From NCBI GenBank assembly GCA_043806215.1, contig JAZDHD010000075.1, positions 1 through 22,000 on the forward strand: a stretch of DNA of 22,000 nt, read 5' to 3'. Of this stretch, positions 15,373 through 22,000 are shown piece after piece (position 1 is the stretch's first letter; the number at the start of each line of letters is the position of its first letter). Under the pieces are notes generated by a model. The model did no database searches. It worked only from the letters and a program-made list of their open reading frames with translations, and was not told the origin of the DNA. The translations under genes were made by a program, and so were the position numbers. This DNA is from JAVHLK01 sp043806215. GTDB lineage: Bacteria; Desulfobacterota; Desulfomonilia; Desulfomonilales; Desulfomonilaceae.

Positions 15373-15474
15373 TTTCGTGGTCAGTTGTGATCCCCGAATC
15401 CTGGGGGTTGGGGAAACGAGGCAACTAGGATCGGTCACCGAACAAATCACCAGTCCCCTTGGCAATCGAGTCCT

Positions 15475-16506
15475 ATGAGACGGAAAACCACGCCACTTCG
15501 AAAAGCCTTGCTGCTCCTGCCGGCCGCAGGGTATTACGGGGTTCAAAAACTCAGGGAGAAGGCGTATTCGCTCGGACTCTTCAAGGGCGAGCAAGGGCCG
15601 GTTCCCGTCGTCTCGGTGGGAAACATCCTGCTGGGCGGCAGCGGGAAAACGCCGTTCGTCATCTTTCTGGCACAAAGATTGGCCGAGATGGGGCTGAAAC
15701 CGGCCGTGGTCAGCCGGGGCTACCGGGGACGGTATCATGAGCGCTATCTTGTGGTGTCCACAGGCATTCCGGATCATGACGCCTCTTTACCGGGACCCGA
15801 AGTGTGCGGAGACGAGCCCTTTCTGATGGCCCGGAGGTTGCCGGGAATCCCCGTAATCGTGGGGCGAAGGCGGATTCATCCGGTGCGTGCGGCACATGAT
15901 CTTTTCGGCTGCTCCGTAGTGGTCTTGGACGACGGTTTTCAGCACCTTCCGCTGAAGCGGACGGTCGACGTGGTGCTGCTCAACGGTATGGAAGACTTCA
16001 TGTTTCCGTTGGGAAACCTGAGGGAACCACTCAGTTCGCTTCGCCGGGCCGACGCGGTAGTGCTCGTGGGTGAAGGAACAGTGCCGGCGGCTGCCCGCCC
16101 TTACCTTGATGAGGTGCCGGTATTTCGATGCCGACAACATCCGGTGGGGGTGCATCAAGGTTTCTCGTCCTCACTGAGTGGCCCGGAGCTTTTCGCCGGC
16201 CGTGATGTCATGCTCGCTTCGGCCATAGCGCATCCCGCACGTTTCCGAGCCGCTTGCGAAGCGCTCCAGTGGAGGGTCACGGCTCACCGGACATTCCCGG
16301 ATCATCACGCCCTTGCAGACGCAGATCTGGAGGATCTCCTGAAAGGAACCACCCGTCTCCCCGTAGTTGTCACGGAAAAGGACTGGGTGAAACTCCCGGA
16401 TCCGGCCAAACGGACCGGGCGGATATGGGCCCTGCAGATCGACATGCGGATGGAGGACGAGGCATCGTTTGGGGATCGTCTCCTGGAATTGATGGATAAG
16501 CGATGA
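15475..16506 (+). CDS. lpxK: tetraacyldisaccharide 4'-kinase (lipid A biosynthesis)
   Basis: This 343-residue enzyme phosphorylates the 4' position of the lipid A disaccharide precursor at the inner face of the inner membrane. The family-specific P-loop 'GNILLGGSGKTP' (49-60) and 'VVLDDGFQHLPL' (149-160) are present, along with 'RGYRGRY' (81-87) and 'GDEPFLMARRLP' (112-123). The N-terminal 25 residues are hydrophobic and basic, consistent with membrane attachment. Length is normal. The start ATG 15475 has only a weak ribosome site (CGAG). It overlaps the next gene by four bases (ATGA), so the two are coupled in an LPS operon. It marks the organism as an LPS-bearing Gram-negative. Confidence 0.95.
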   Translation: MRRKTTPLRKALLLLPAAGYYGVQKLREKAYSLGLFKGEQGPVPVVSVGNILLGGSGKTPFVIFLAQRLAEMGLKPAVVSRGYRGRYHERYLVVSTGIPDHDASLPGPEVCGDEPFLMARRLPGIPVIVGRRRIHPVRAAHDLFGCSVVVLDDGFQHLPLKRTVDVVLLNGMEDFMFPLGNLREPLSSLRRADAVVLVGEGTVPAAARPYLDEVPVFRCRQHPVGVHQGFSSSLSGPELFAGRDVMLASAIAHPARFRAACEALQWRVTAHRTFPDHHALADADLEDLLKGTTRLPVVVTEKDWVKLPDPAKRTGRIWALQIDMRMEDEASFGDRLLELMDKR

Positions 16507-17579
16507 ATGCTGCGGGTAAGAGAATTCTTATCGTCAAGCCGAGTTCCTTAGGCGATGTGGTACACACGCTGCCGGTGGTGCACGCAATCAAACGCACCTA
16601 TCCGTCGTGTTACATCGGGTGGATCGTGCAGAAGGGCTTCACCGCGATTCCGGAAAACGATCCGGCAATCGACGAGATTATTCCAATCTTCATTCCGTCG
16701 ACGAGCGATCCCCTTGCCCCCCGAGGCGCATTCATAAGATCAGCCCTTGCAACCGTACAGACGGTTGGCCGACTGAGGAAGCTCTTTCGAGAGAATCCGT
16801 ACGACATGGTGCTCGATCTTCACGCGTCCTTTAGAAGCGGACTTCTGGGCATGACCAACCCGGACGGCATACGGATCGGTTTCTGCGAGGCAAAGGAGCT
16901 CAACACATTCTTTCAACACCAGACCTTGGCAGTGGATCCGGACAAGCCGCATGCAGTGGACAAGAATCTGCTCTTCGCCGAGCATCTGGAATGCGTTCCG
17001 CAGCCGGAAGATTTTCGAGTGGCCGTCTCCCCGGAGGCGCGGCGTAGGGCAGTTGCTTTCCTTGCGGCGCACGGAATAGGGAAGGGCGACAAGGTCGTCT
17101 ATGCCAACCCCGCTGCCCGATGGGCCTCGAAGATGTGGACGGTGGACGCGTGGGCCCGGCTTGCCGACCTGTTTATGGACCGGTTACAGGCAACCGTGGT
17201 TCTCTCGGGAGGCCCCGGAGACTTGCCTCACATTCAATCCATCGCGGAAAGGGCCCGAGGAGTGCCTCTTGTGGCTGCGGGGAAACTCGGACTTGCAGAG
17301 GCCGTTGCCCTAATCGAGGCGGCCGATGTCTACGTTGGGGTCGACTCGGGTCCCATGCATATCGCTGCGTTCGTCGGCACTCCGGTGATTGCACTCTTCG
17401 GCCCCACGGATCCCCTCAAAGTAGGGCCGTATGGGACGGGGCACCGGGTGATCAGGAATTCCGGCCTCGACTGCCTGGCCTGCCGGAAACGATCATGCGC
17501 CGACCGCCGATGTCTCGAGGGCATCACGCCGGAGAGAGTCTTCGAGGAAACGAGGAAGTTGACGACGTGGCATATATAG
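16503..17579 (+). CDS. family 9 glycosyltransferase, LPS heptosyltransferase I type
   Basis: This 358-residue enzyme would add heptose from ADP-heptose to the LPS inner core at the cytoplasmic face of the membrane. The N-terminal 'ILIVKPSSLGDVVHTLPVVH' (8-27) is the WaaC/WaaF start, and 'VGVDSGPMHIAAFVGTPVIA' with 'LFGPTDPLKVGPYG' is the nucleotide-sugar site of family GT9. A cysteine cluster near the end (CLACRKRSCADRRCL) is frequent in deltaproteobacterial members. WaaC-like is favoured over WaaF because of the 'KPSSLGDVVHTLP' wording, but subtype is not certain. It is translationally coupled to lpxK. Confidence 0.92.
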   Translation: MNAAGKRILIVKPSSLGDVVHTLPVVHAIKRTYPSCYIGWIVQKGFTAIPENDPAIDEIIPIFIPSTSDPLAPRGAFIRSALATVQTVGRLRKLFRENPYDMVLDLHASFRSGLLGMTNPDGIRIGFCEAKELNTFFQHQTLAVDPDKPHAVDKNLLFAEHLECVPQPEDFRVAVSPEARRRAVAFLAAHGIGKGDKVVYANPAARWASKMWTVDAWARLADLFMDRLQATVVLSGGPGDLPHIQSIAERARGVPLVAAGKLGLAEAVALIEAADVYVGVDSGPMHIAAFVGTPVIALFGPTDPLKVGPYGTGHRVIRNSGLDCLACRKRSCADRRCLEGITPERVFEETRKLTTWHI

Positions 17580-17614
17580 TGTCGCTCCTTGAATACTGCG
17601 GACGCCTTCACGTT

Positions 17615-17767
17615 TGTCATTGCGAGCCGTAGGGGTAGGCCCCCGTGCCTACCCTGGGCGGCCACAGGGGGCCGCCCCTACGAGAGGGCACGGCGATCTC
17701 AGCCTTTCACCAGGCATTGAGATTGCTTTTCCGCGGTCTGCGCGGGATTGCGCTCCTCGCAATGACA
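17615..17767. repeat. nested palindromic repeat: TGTCATTGCGAG arms around a GTAGGGG element
   Basis: TGTCATTGCGAG (17615-17626) and CTCGCAATGACA (17756-17767) are perfect 12-base inverted arms of a type I recognise as a dispersed repeat in many anaerobe genomes; the inner GAGATTGCTT near 17720 also fits that repeat. Inside lies 17628-17682, a second palindrome (CGTAGGGG / CCCCTACG ends, GTAGGC and GGGCGGCC inner hairpins). It occupies the 276-base gap between two convergent genes, where it may help end transcription from both sides. Confidence 0.65.
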
Positions 17768-17855
17768 GGAACGACCGGCGGGATCCTTGAGGAACTGGAT
17801 GAGGATTACCGCGAATTTCAATGCGCGTCACTACAGTTCTTCCGGCCGGCCTACA

Positions 17856-20183
17856 TCATTTCAGTCCGGAATAGTACTTGTAATTCCGGTAGTAATAGTG
17901 CCCGCCGTAGCGGTAGCGGTAACCATAACCGCGGCCCGCACCCACCTTGTTCATCACCACTCCGAGAAGTTTGTTCTCGTCCATCGAGCGGATCGCCTGA
18001 AGAGCTTGCTTCAACTCATCCCGCCTGACCAGACCCTGACCAACCACCATGATCAATCCGTCTATGACGCGATAGATGAGGGGAGTATCGGCAAAACCAA
18101 GAACCGGCGCCGTGTCGAAGACTACGTATGTGAAATGCTTCTTCAGCAGGGTTGTGATCCGCCGGGCCTTGTCGGTTCTCAACAGCGCAACCGGGTCTTT
18201 CGGAATTGGACCGGAGGGGATACAGTAAACCCCGGGGATGTCCGTGCCGCGACACACCTTGGAAATATTGGTGACGCTGCCGTCAAGGAGGCTCGAAAGA
18301 CCCGGCTTGTTGCCGTTGAGCCCGAACGACTTGTGGATACGGGGCCTTCTCAAATCGGCATCGACAATGACCACTTTGTTCTTTGGGTCCGAGCCGAGAA
18401 CCGTTGCCAAAGAAATGGCCACCGTCGTCTTCCCTTCACCGGGGGCGGCACTCGAAACGGCAATGGAACGGACGGAGCGGTCCACATTTGAAAGGAATAT
18501 CGACGTCTCGAGATTCCTAATTGCATCAGACATCGGGGACTTTGGATACCGATGGGCTACGAAGTCAATATTCTCACCGGCCCCGCAAATGCCCCGAATC
18601 TGCGGCAGGTCTTTGACGTCGGGAAGGATTCCAAGGCGCTTCACATGGAGATCCTCTTCGATTTCCTGAGGGCTGCGGATCGTCTGATCCGATGCGTTGA
18701 GGACAAATGCTGCCCCTACGCCGACCATGAGCCCGATGGTCACCCCTATGAGGACGACCAACTTCTTCTTGGGCTTGGAGGGGGTTCTCGGGAAACCGGC
18801 CGGGTCGAGTATCCGTACATTATTGCTGATGGTTCTCGCTCGTATCTCCGCCTGTTTGTATTCCCGTAACAGCATCTTGTGCAACTCGGAGTTGGTTTCC
18901 ACATCCTTTTTCAACAGGGTGTATTGGGACTCCAAGGACTTGACCCTATCCGCCTCTGCTCTCGCAGATTGGTAGCTCTGTTGGAGAAACTTCTCTTCCG
19001 CTCTTGCGGAGTCCAATGCGGATGAGACGAGGTTCTCCTCGATGCTGGTGATGCGTTCCCGAAGAAAGCCGATCTTCTTCTCCAGCATCTTCATCTTCGG
19101 ATAATCTGCGGAATAGACTCCCTCCATCTGCGAGTGCTCGGCCTGCATTATTGCAAGCTCCTGCTTCAGTTTCCCGATATACTCGTCCTTCACGCCCTCC
19201 GGCATCAGGCTCCCCTGGTCCGCGGCCCCTCGCGCGTGCAGTGCTTGAATCTTGGCACGCGCCTCCTGAGATCTGACATGGCTGTCCATAGTCCGGTTCA
19301 CCACGGCGAGAACCTGTGCCAATCCGCCATCGGACAAGTCTACGATCCCGTTGTCAATCGAGAAGTCCACCAATTGCGTCTGAGTTTCCCGAAGCTTGTT
19401 CTCCGACTTCAGCACTTCTTCTTCCAGCCAGCCGGCAGCCTGTAAGCTTTGTTTTCTTCTGTTTTCCAGGGCTTGTTCGAGATAGAGATCGAGAAGCTTT
19501 TGGAGCATCTCTTGAGCCACCCTCGGGTCCGCGGCATCCATCTCTACCGCCATAATACTGCTGTTCTTGACCGGTTTGACGGATATGCGCTTGAGAACCG
19601 CCTCACAGAGGGCGTCTGTCTCGGAATCCTGCGTGGACGTTTCCTCCCCCCGAAGATTTCGTCCCAAGACCGCCCACACCCAAGCGGACGCCACTCGACG
19701 GATCCATCGGCTCAAGGAAGAGGCGGAGCCTGAACCGAACTCTGCGAGTGCGCCCGGATCCATCCGCTCAAGAAGTGCCGCGACCAGTTGATGCGACGTC
19801 AAGATTTCCTTCTGAGTGAGAAAGTAGCTTTGATAGTCTACGTATGCGGGATTGTCGTACATGTTTTCCTGGGAGCGATCAGATTGTTGTTGCTCCAGTT
19901 CTATCTTGGCGAAGGATGTGAAGATTGGGGTCGTGAAATACGCGTATACAATGGAAATCGCCAATGCGCACAAAACCGCGCCCACGATGAGCCGGCTATA
20001 CCTCAGTACGATTTCAAGGTAGTCCGTCAAAGACTGGACATCGTCATTGAAGGGATCGTTAAGTGAATTTTCCGGGAAGCGTTGCGGGGTTGCCTGAGCC
20101 CTCGGAACTTGTTTACGCGCATCTGAGGGAAACCGTCCAACCGGATTCGACTGCACCTTGCGGCTTCGATCATGATCGCTCAT
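17856..20183 (-). CDS. Wzc-type polysaccharide co-polymerase and tyrosine autokinase
   Basis: This 775-residue inner-membrane protein controls export or chain length of a surface polysaccharide. A Wzz-like domain starts near 48; membrane segments lie at about 65-83 and 475-495, with a long coiled-coil-rich periplasmic region between them (about 225-450). The cytoplasmic BY-kinase has Walker A 'SSAAPGEGKTT' (577-587), Walker A' 'VVIVDADLRRP' (604-614) and Walker B 'YVVFDTAP' (686-693). The tail has ten tyrosines in residues 753-771, the autophosphorylation cluster that is dephosphorylated by a partner phosphatase in known systems. Length is at the upper end for Wzc because of a basic, proline-containing N-terminal extension of about 50 residues. 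The ribosome site is poor: GGAGG lies over 20 bases upstream. No exporter, polymerase or phosphatase gene is in view. Confidence 0.94.
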   Translation of the reverse strand: MSDHDRSRKVQSNPVGRFPSDARKQVPRAQATPQRFPENSLNDPFNDDVQSLTDYLEIVLRYSRLIVGAVLCALAISIVYAYFTTPIFTSFAKIELEQQQSDRSQENMYDNPAYVDYQSYFLTQKEILTSHQLVAALLERMDPGALAEFGSGSASSLSRWIRRVASAWVWAVLGRNLRGEETSTQDSETDALCEAVLKRISVKPVKNSSIMAVEMDAADPRVAQEMLQKLLDLYLEQALENRRKQSLQAAGWLEEEVLKSENKLRETQTQLVDFSIDNGIVDLSDGGLAQVLAVVNRTMDSHVRSQEARAKIQALHARGAADQGSLMPEGVKDEYIGKLKQELAIMQAEHSQMEGVYSADYPKMKMLEKKIGFLRERITSIEENLVSSALDSARAEEKFLQQSYQSARAEADRVKSLESQYTLLKKDVETNSELHKMLLREYKQAEIRARTISNNVRILDPAGFPRTPSKPKKKLVVLIGVTIGLMVGVGAAFVLNASDQTIRSPQEIEEDLHVKRLGILPDVKDLPQIRGICGAGENIDFVAHRYPKSPMSDAIRNLETSIFLSNVDRSVRSIAVSSAAPGEGKTTVAISLATVLGSDPKNKVVIVDADLRRPRIHKSFGLNGNKPGLSSLLDGSVTNISKVCRGTDIPGVYCIPSGPIPKDPVALLRTDKARRITTLLKKHFTYVVFDTAPVLGFADTPLIYRVIDGLIMVVGQGLVRRDELKQALQAIRSMDENKLLGVVMNKVGAGRGYGYRYRYGGHYYYRNYKYYSGLK

Positions 20184-20349
20184 GGTGTTGAACTCGTCAG
20201 GGGGTACACCTCCGCATACTAGTACGGATGTCTACTCTTTCGCCTATGTGAACGTTCTGCCCGCAATATGGAGTCGTGTTCGGCTCAAGAAACTAATTGC
20301 TCGGCACTATACGGACTCACAAAGTCTCACACGCTTTATATCAGAATGA

Positions 20350-20378
20350 ATTTTAGTCCGTGTCGCCCGAAATGTCAA
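20350..20378 (-). promoter_or_regulatory. near-consensus sigma-70 promoter of the tyrosine autokinase gene
   Basis: On the minus strand TTGACA (20378-20373) is followed at exactly 17 bases by TAAAAT (20355-20350), matching the consensus at eleven of twelve positions. It would give a leader of about 160 bases before 20183. Confidence 0.75.
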
Positions 20379-20408
20379 TATTCGTGCCGAATAGTACTTG
20401 AAATGTCA
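20369..20408. promoter_or_regulatory. repeated sites and palindrome at the autokinase promoter
   Basis: GAAATGTCA occurs twice (20369-20377, 20400-20408), 31 bases or about three helical turns apart; the first overlaps the -35 box. Between them is a perfect 13-base palindrome ATTCG-TGC-CGAAT (20380-20392). This arrangement suggests binding of one or two regulators. The remainder of 20184-20614 shows no convincing gene. Confidence 0.45.
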
Positions 20409-20614
20409 GAACAATCGCTTCGCGTCGTTCCCGCCGATACGCGAGAAAATCGAATGACGAGCCGCAGGAATCGGTTCCATTGGATAGACCTGAATGCAAC
20501 AGGCGCATGCGATCGGGGATCGGAAGTCCGGTTCAACGAGCCCTCTGCGTTGTATACAACCATGCTTCACGTGGATTGATGAGGCCCAATACCGCGATGT
20601 GGAATAATGGGAGT

Positions 20615-20648
20615 GAGTGAGGCGAACGGATGTTCGTCCGCCTCACTC
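20615..20648. terminator. perfect 10-base stem downstream of the small minus-strand gene
   Basis: GAGTGAGGCG (20615-20624) and CGCCTCACTC (20639-20648) are perfect inverted copies with further GAAC/GTTC pairing inside. It lies about 50 bases after the stop of the 56-residue gene and between it and the upstream region of the autokinase gene. There is no clear T run, so termination is probable rather than certain. Confidence 0.5.
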
Positions 20649-20695
20649 GGCGCGTACCCTGCCGGGGCTCTTCCCGGAGATCCGTCCCAAGAATC

Positions 20696-20866
20696 TTAAC
20701 TCCCGCCAAAGACCAGTTTTTTTACTTGGAAAGGAATAGGCCCGTGTTCCTTGATCCAATCAAGGTTCTTCCCGTTCCATTCCTCCTGCTTGGCCAGCCT
20801 CGTTGCTTCGAGATCTCGAGCGGTCTTCAAGAATTTCTCCCTGTCGTACGATTGTGGCTTTGCCAT
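20696..20866 (-). CDS. 56-residue hypothetical protein
   Basis: A short frame begins at ATG 20866 with GGAGGG six bases upstream, a strong ribosome site, and ends at TAA 20698-20696. The product starts MAKPQSYDREKFLKTARDLE and continues as a charged helical sequence (ATRLAKQEEWNGKNLDWIKE) before a short 'HGPIPFQVKKLVFGGS' tail. No family is recognised. It has no signal peptide or membrane segment. A hairpin precedes it (20902-20927) and a stem-loop follows it, so it looks like its own short transcript. The good start signal and ordinary amino-acid composition argue that it is real. Confidence 0.65.
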   Translation of the reverse strand: MAKPQSYDREKFLKTARDLEATRLAKQEEWNGKNLDWIKEHGPIPFQVKKLVFGGS

Positions 20867-20901
20867 GGTCTTCCCTCCTATGGGTTGTTGAGGCCGGTGG
20901 T

Positions 20902-20927
20902 GAGGGCTTGGATTCAGGGAAGCCCTC
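20902..20927. repeat. perfect 8-base hairpin upstream of the small gene
   Basis: GAGGGCTT (20902-20909) and AAGCCCTC (20920-20927) flank a ten-base loop. It would lie in the leader of the 56-residue gene, about 35 bases before its start, and could be a regulatory stem or a terminator of transcription arriving from the right. Confidence 0.4.
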
Positions 20928-21306
20928 GTAAGTGGCTAGTGGGTCATGAGAGGGAGGCAAGAAGCTCCGGGGCGTTCTCCTTGCGGGCTTCTCATGCTTT
21001 GAAACGCGCTTCGCGTCGTGTCCGGCACGCTCGTGGATGGAGTTACGTGAGTATAGGATACCATTTTGGGACTAAAGGTCAATTCGATAGGAAATCCGGT
21101 CTTAACCTCTTCTTCGCAATCATTGATAAATACCACGGAGGACGAACTAGAGGAATCGGATTACGATGGTGGTTGGGATGAAGCAATCCAAAAGGTCAAC
21201 GCAGGATTCCACCAACCGAAAGCATATTACGCAAGGCTTTCTCCAAGTCAAGCCCGTAGAGTGACAAAGGTCTGAGTCGTTGTTTCTTTTGCATCGTTTA
21301 ATAGAG
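20928..21306. other. lower-GC spacer with one doubtful plus-strand frame
   Basis: No recognisable gene. A plus-strand frame from TTG 21066 to 21275 would encode 69 residues with an acidic stretch (TEDELEESDYDGGWDEAI), but there is no ribosome site or known family. Base composition is visibly more AT-rich than to the left, in keeping with an accessory segment around the toxin-antitoxin pair. Confidence 0.3.
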
Positions 21307-21723
21307 TCATTTATCTGGGAGAGTAGAATTGGTTGTCAGCGCCGTTGCAGTACAAATTCCTGCCGAGGATCGTTCTTCCCTACACTTATCCTTTGCCACT
21401 TGAGCCTCCCCCGCGCCGATAGACGAGAAATTCTTGATCCTCACTTTACCTTCAGGGAAACTAGCCACGATGTCGAGTGTTCCTCCCATTGCCTCAATCG
21501 TCGCTCGGAGCGTTGAGATATAGATATCGGCACGTTTTTCCATCTTGGCTACGTTGCTTTGCTTAATGCGCAAGACCTTCGCAAGCTCCTCCTGGGAAAT
21601 CCCCCGAGCGCGTCTCAACTCATGAAGTGCCATTTCTGCAGCCATCTCTTGATATAGCGCATGAGCCCGAGCCCTTGATTCGTCAGACATCTTTGCTCTT
21701 AGTTCAGCAAACTTACGAGCCAT
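21307..21723 (-). CDS. HigA-type XRE-family antitoxin
   Basis: This 138-residue protein has an XRE helix-turn-helix (about 33-85; 'GISQEELAKVLRIKQSNVAK', then 'MEKRADIYISTLRATIEAMG'). In toxin-antitoxin pairs such a protein neutralises its partner and represses their shared promoter. Its ATG lies within the end of the toxin frame (11-base overlap, 21713-21723), and AGAGG sits seven to ten bases upstream. Family members usually end soon after 'FPEGKVRI' (about residue 97). Here about 40 polar, Ser/Thr-rich residues with no family character follow, as if the original stop had been lost. An ordinary single-gene regulator is unlikely given the toxin next door. Confidence 0.85.
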   Translation of the reverse strand: MARKFAELRAKMSDESRARAHALYQEMAAEMALHELRRARGISQEELAKVLRIKQSNVAKMEKRADIYISTLRATIEAMGGTLDIVASFPEGKVRIKNFSSIGAGEAQVAKDKCREERSSAGICTATALTTNSTLPDK

Positions 21724-22000
21724 TTTCTTTTTCCTCTTTCTTTAATGTCTCCAGATGCTCAGCATAAAGCCGGTCAGCGATAGGCACAAACTTTTCATAC
21801 CAGCGATCATCACCCGTCTTGTCTCCTCCGATCAGCAAAAGAGCGACTCGACGCGGGTCGAATATGTAAAGCACACGGTAGGGATCGCCGGCACACTGGA
21901 CACGTAATTCGCGCATGCGGCCATATTTTGACCGGTTGATACCGCTGGAGTAGGGAAACGAAAGCTTGGGACCGTACTCCTCCAAAAGCTCCACGCCGGC
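21713..22000 (-). CDS. RelE/HigB-like toxin, 5' end beyond the window
   Basis: The 95 visible residues match the C-terminal three quarters of a RelE/HigB-type (phage-derived Gp49-like) mRNA-cleaving toxin: 'GRMRELRVQCAGDPYRVLYI', 'FDPRRVALLLIGGDKTGDDR' and 'WYEKFVPIADRLYAEHL'. The frame stays open to the right edge; an in-frame GTG at 21994 falls inside the conserved 'VELLEEYGP' region, so the real start is outside, roughly 30 residues further. Toxin first and antitoxin second is the higBA order. The promoter is outside the window. Confidence 0.85.
   Translation of the reverse strand, partial: AGVELLEEYGPKLSFPYSSGINRSKYGRMRELRVQCAGDPYRVLYIFDPRRVALLLIGGDKTGDDRWYEKFVPIADRLYAEHLETLKKEEKENGS

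Noticed and set aside
17866..20402. Identical 12-base string GAATAGTACTTG near both ends of the autokinase gene
   Set aside because: Several chance 12-base matches are expected in 22 kb, and one copy is inside coding sequence.
20268..20579. Plus-strand frame of 103 residues upstream of the autokinase gene
   Set aside because: It crosses the strong minus-strand promoter, has no ribosome site, and its composition is unlike a real protein.

Overview
The window looks like a piece of a GC-rich (by eye a little under 60 %) chromosome from a Gram-negative anaerobe. Lipid A and LPS-core genes (LpxK, a family 9 heptosyltransferase) show an outer membrane. A carboxylation-type aromatic cluster (phenylphosphate-synthase-like proteins, UbiD, UbiX, acyl-CoA ligase) fits anaerobic phenol-type metabolism, and the style of the first gene recalls Desulfobacterota such as the Desulfomonile/Syntrophia lineages. 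The taxon is an inference. No rRNA, tRNA, CRISPR array or insertion sequence was seen.

Layout: (1) 1-2121 holds a possible partial minus-strand gene, a plus-strand protein with three copies of a helical repeat and a zinc ribbon, and a hotdog thioesterase. (2) 2168-12223 is a run of minus-strand genes read from right to left: UbiX, a YhbP-like flavin-binding protein, a PpsA-like phosphotransferase half (His568), a PpsB-like ATP-binding half, a UbiD-family (de)carboxylase, an AMP-forming acyl-CoA ligase, a Tm-1-like protein split into two frames, and a CBS-CBS-ACT protein like PpsC. (3) A divergent regulatory region (12224-12843) separates this run from a LysR regulator and a second, intact Tm-1-like gene on the plus strand. 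(4) Lipid A kinase and a heptosyltransferase overlap by four bases, with nested palindromic repeats before and after them. (5) A Wzc-type tyrosine autokinase faces them on the minus strand and has a near-consensus promoter. (6) The right end has a 56-residue gene with a strong ribosome binding site and a higBA-type toxin-antitoxin pair whose toxin is cut by the window end.

Working model for the main cluster: an ATP-dependent two-part enzyme (PpsB-like plus PpsA-like, perhaps stimulated by the CBS protein) phosphorylates a phenolic substrate. A UbiD enzyme using prenylated FMN made by UbiX carboxylates it. The ligase activates the aromatic acid to its CoA thioester. Compared with the Thauera aromatica phenol pathway the cluster is reduced: one UbiD protein, with no second UbiD subunit, no small PpcC-type subunit and no HAD phosphatase in view. 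It also carries two kinds of poorly understood protein (Tm-1-like, YhbP-like). The substrate cannot be read from sequence. This cluster is the most interesting part of the window.
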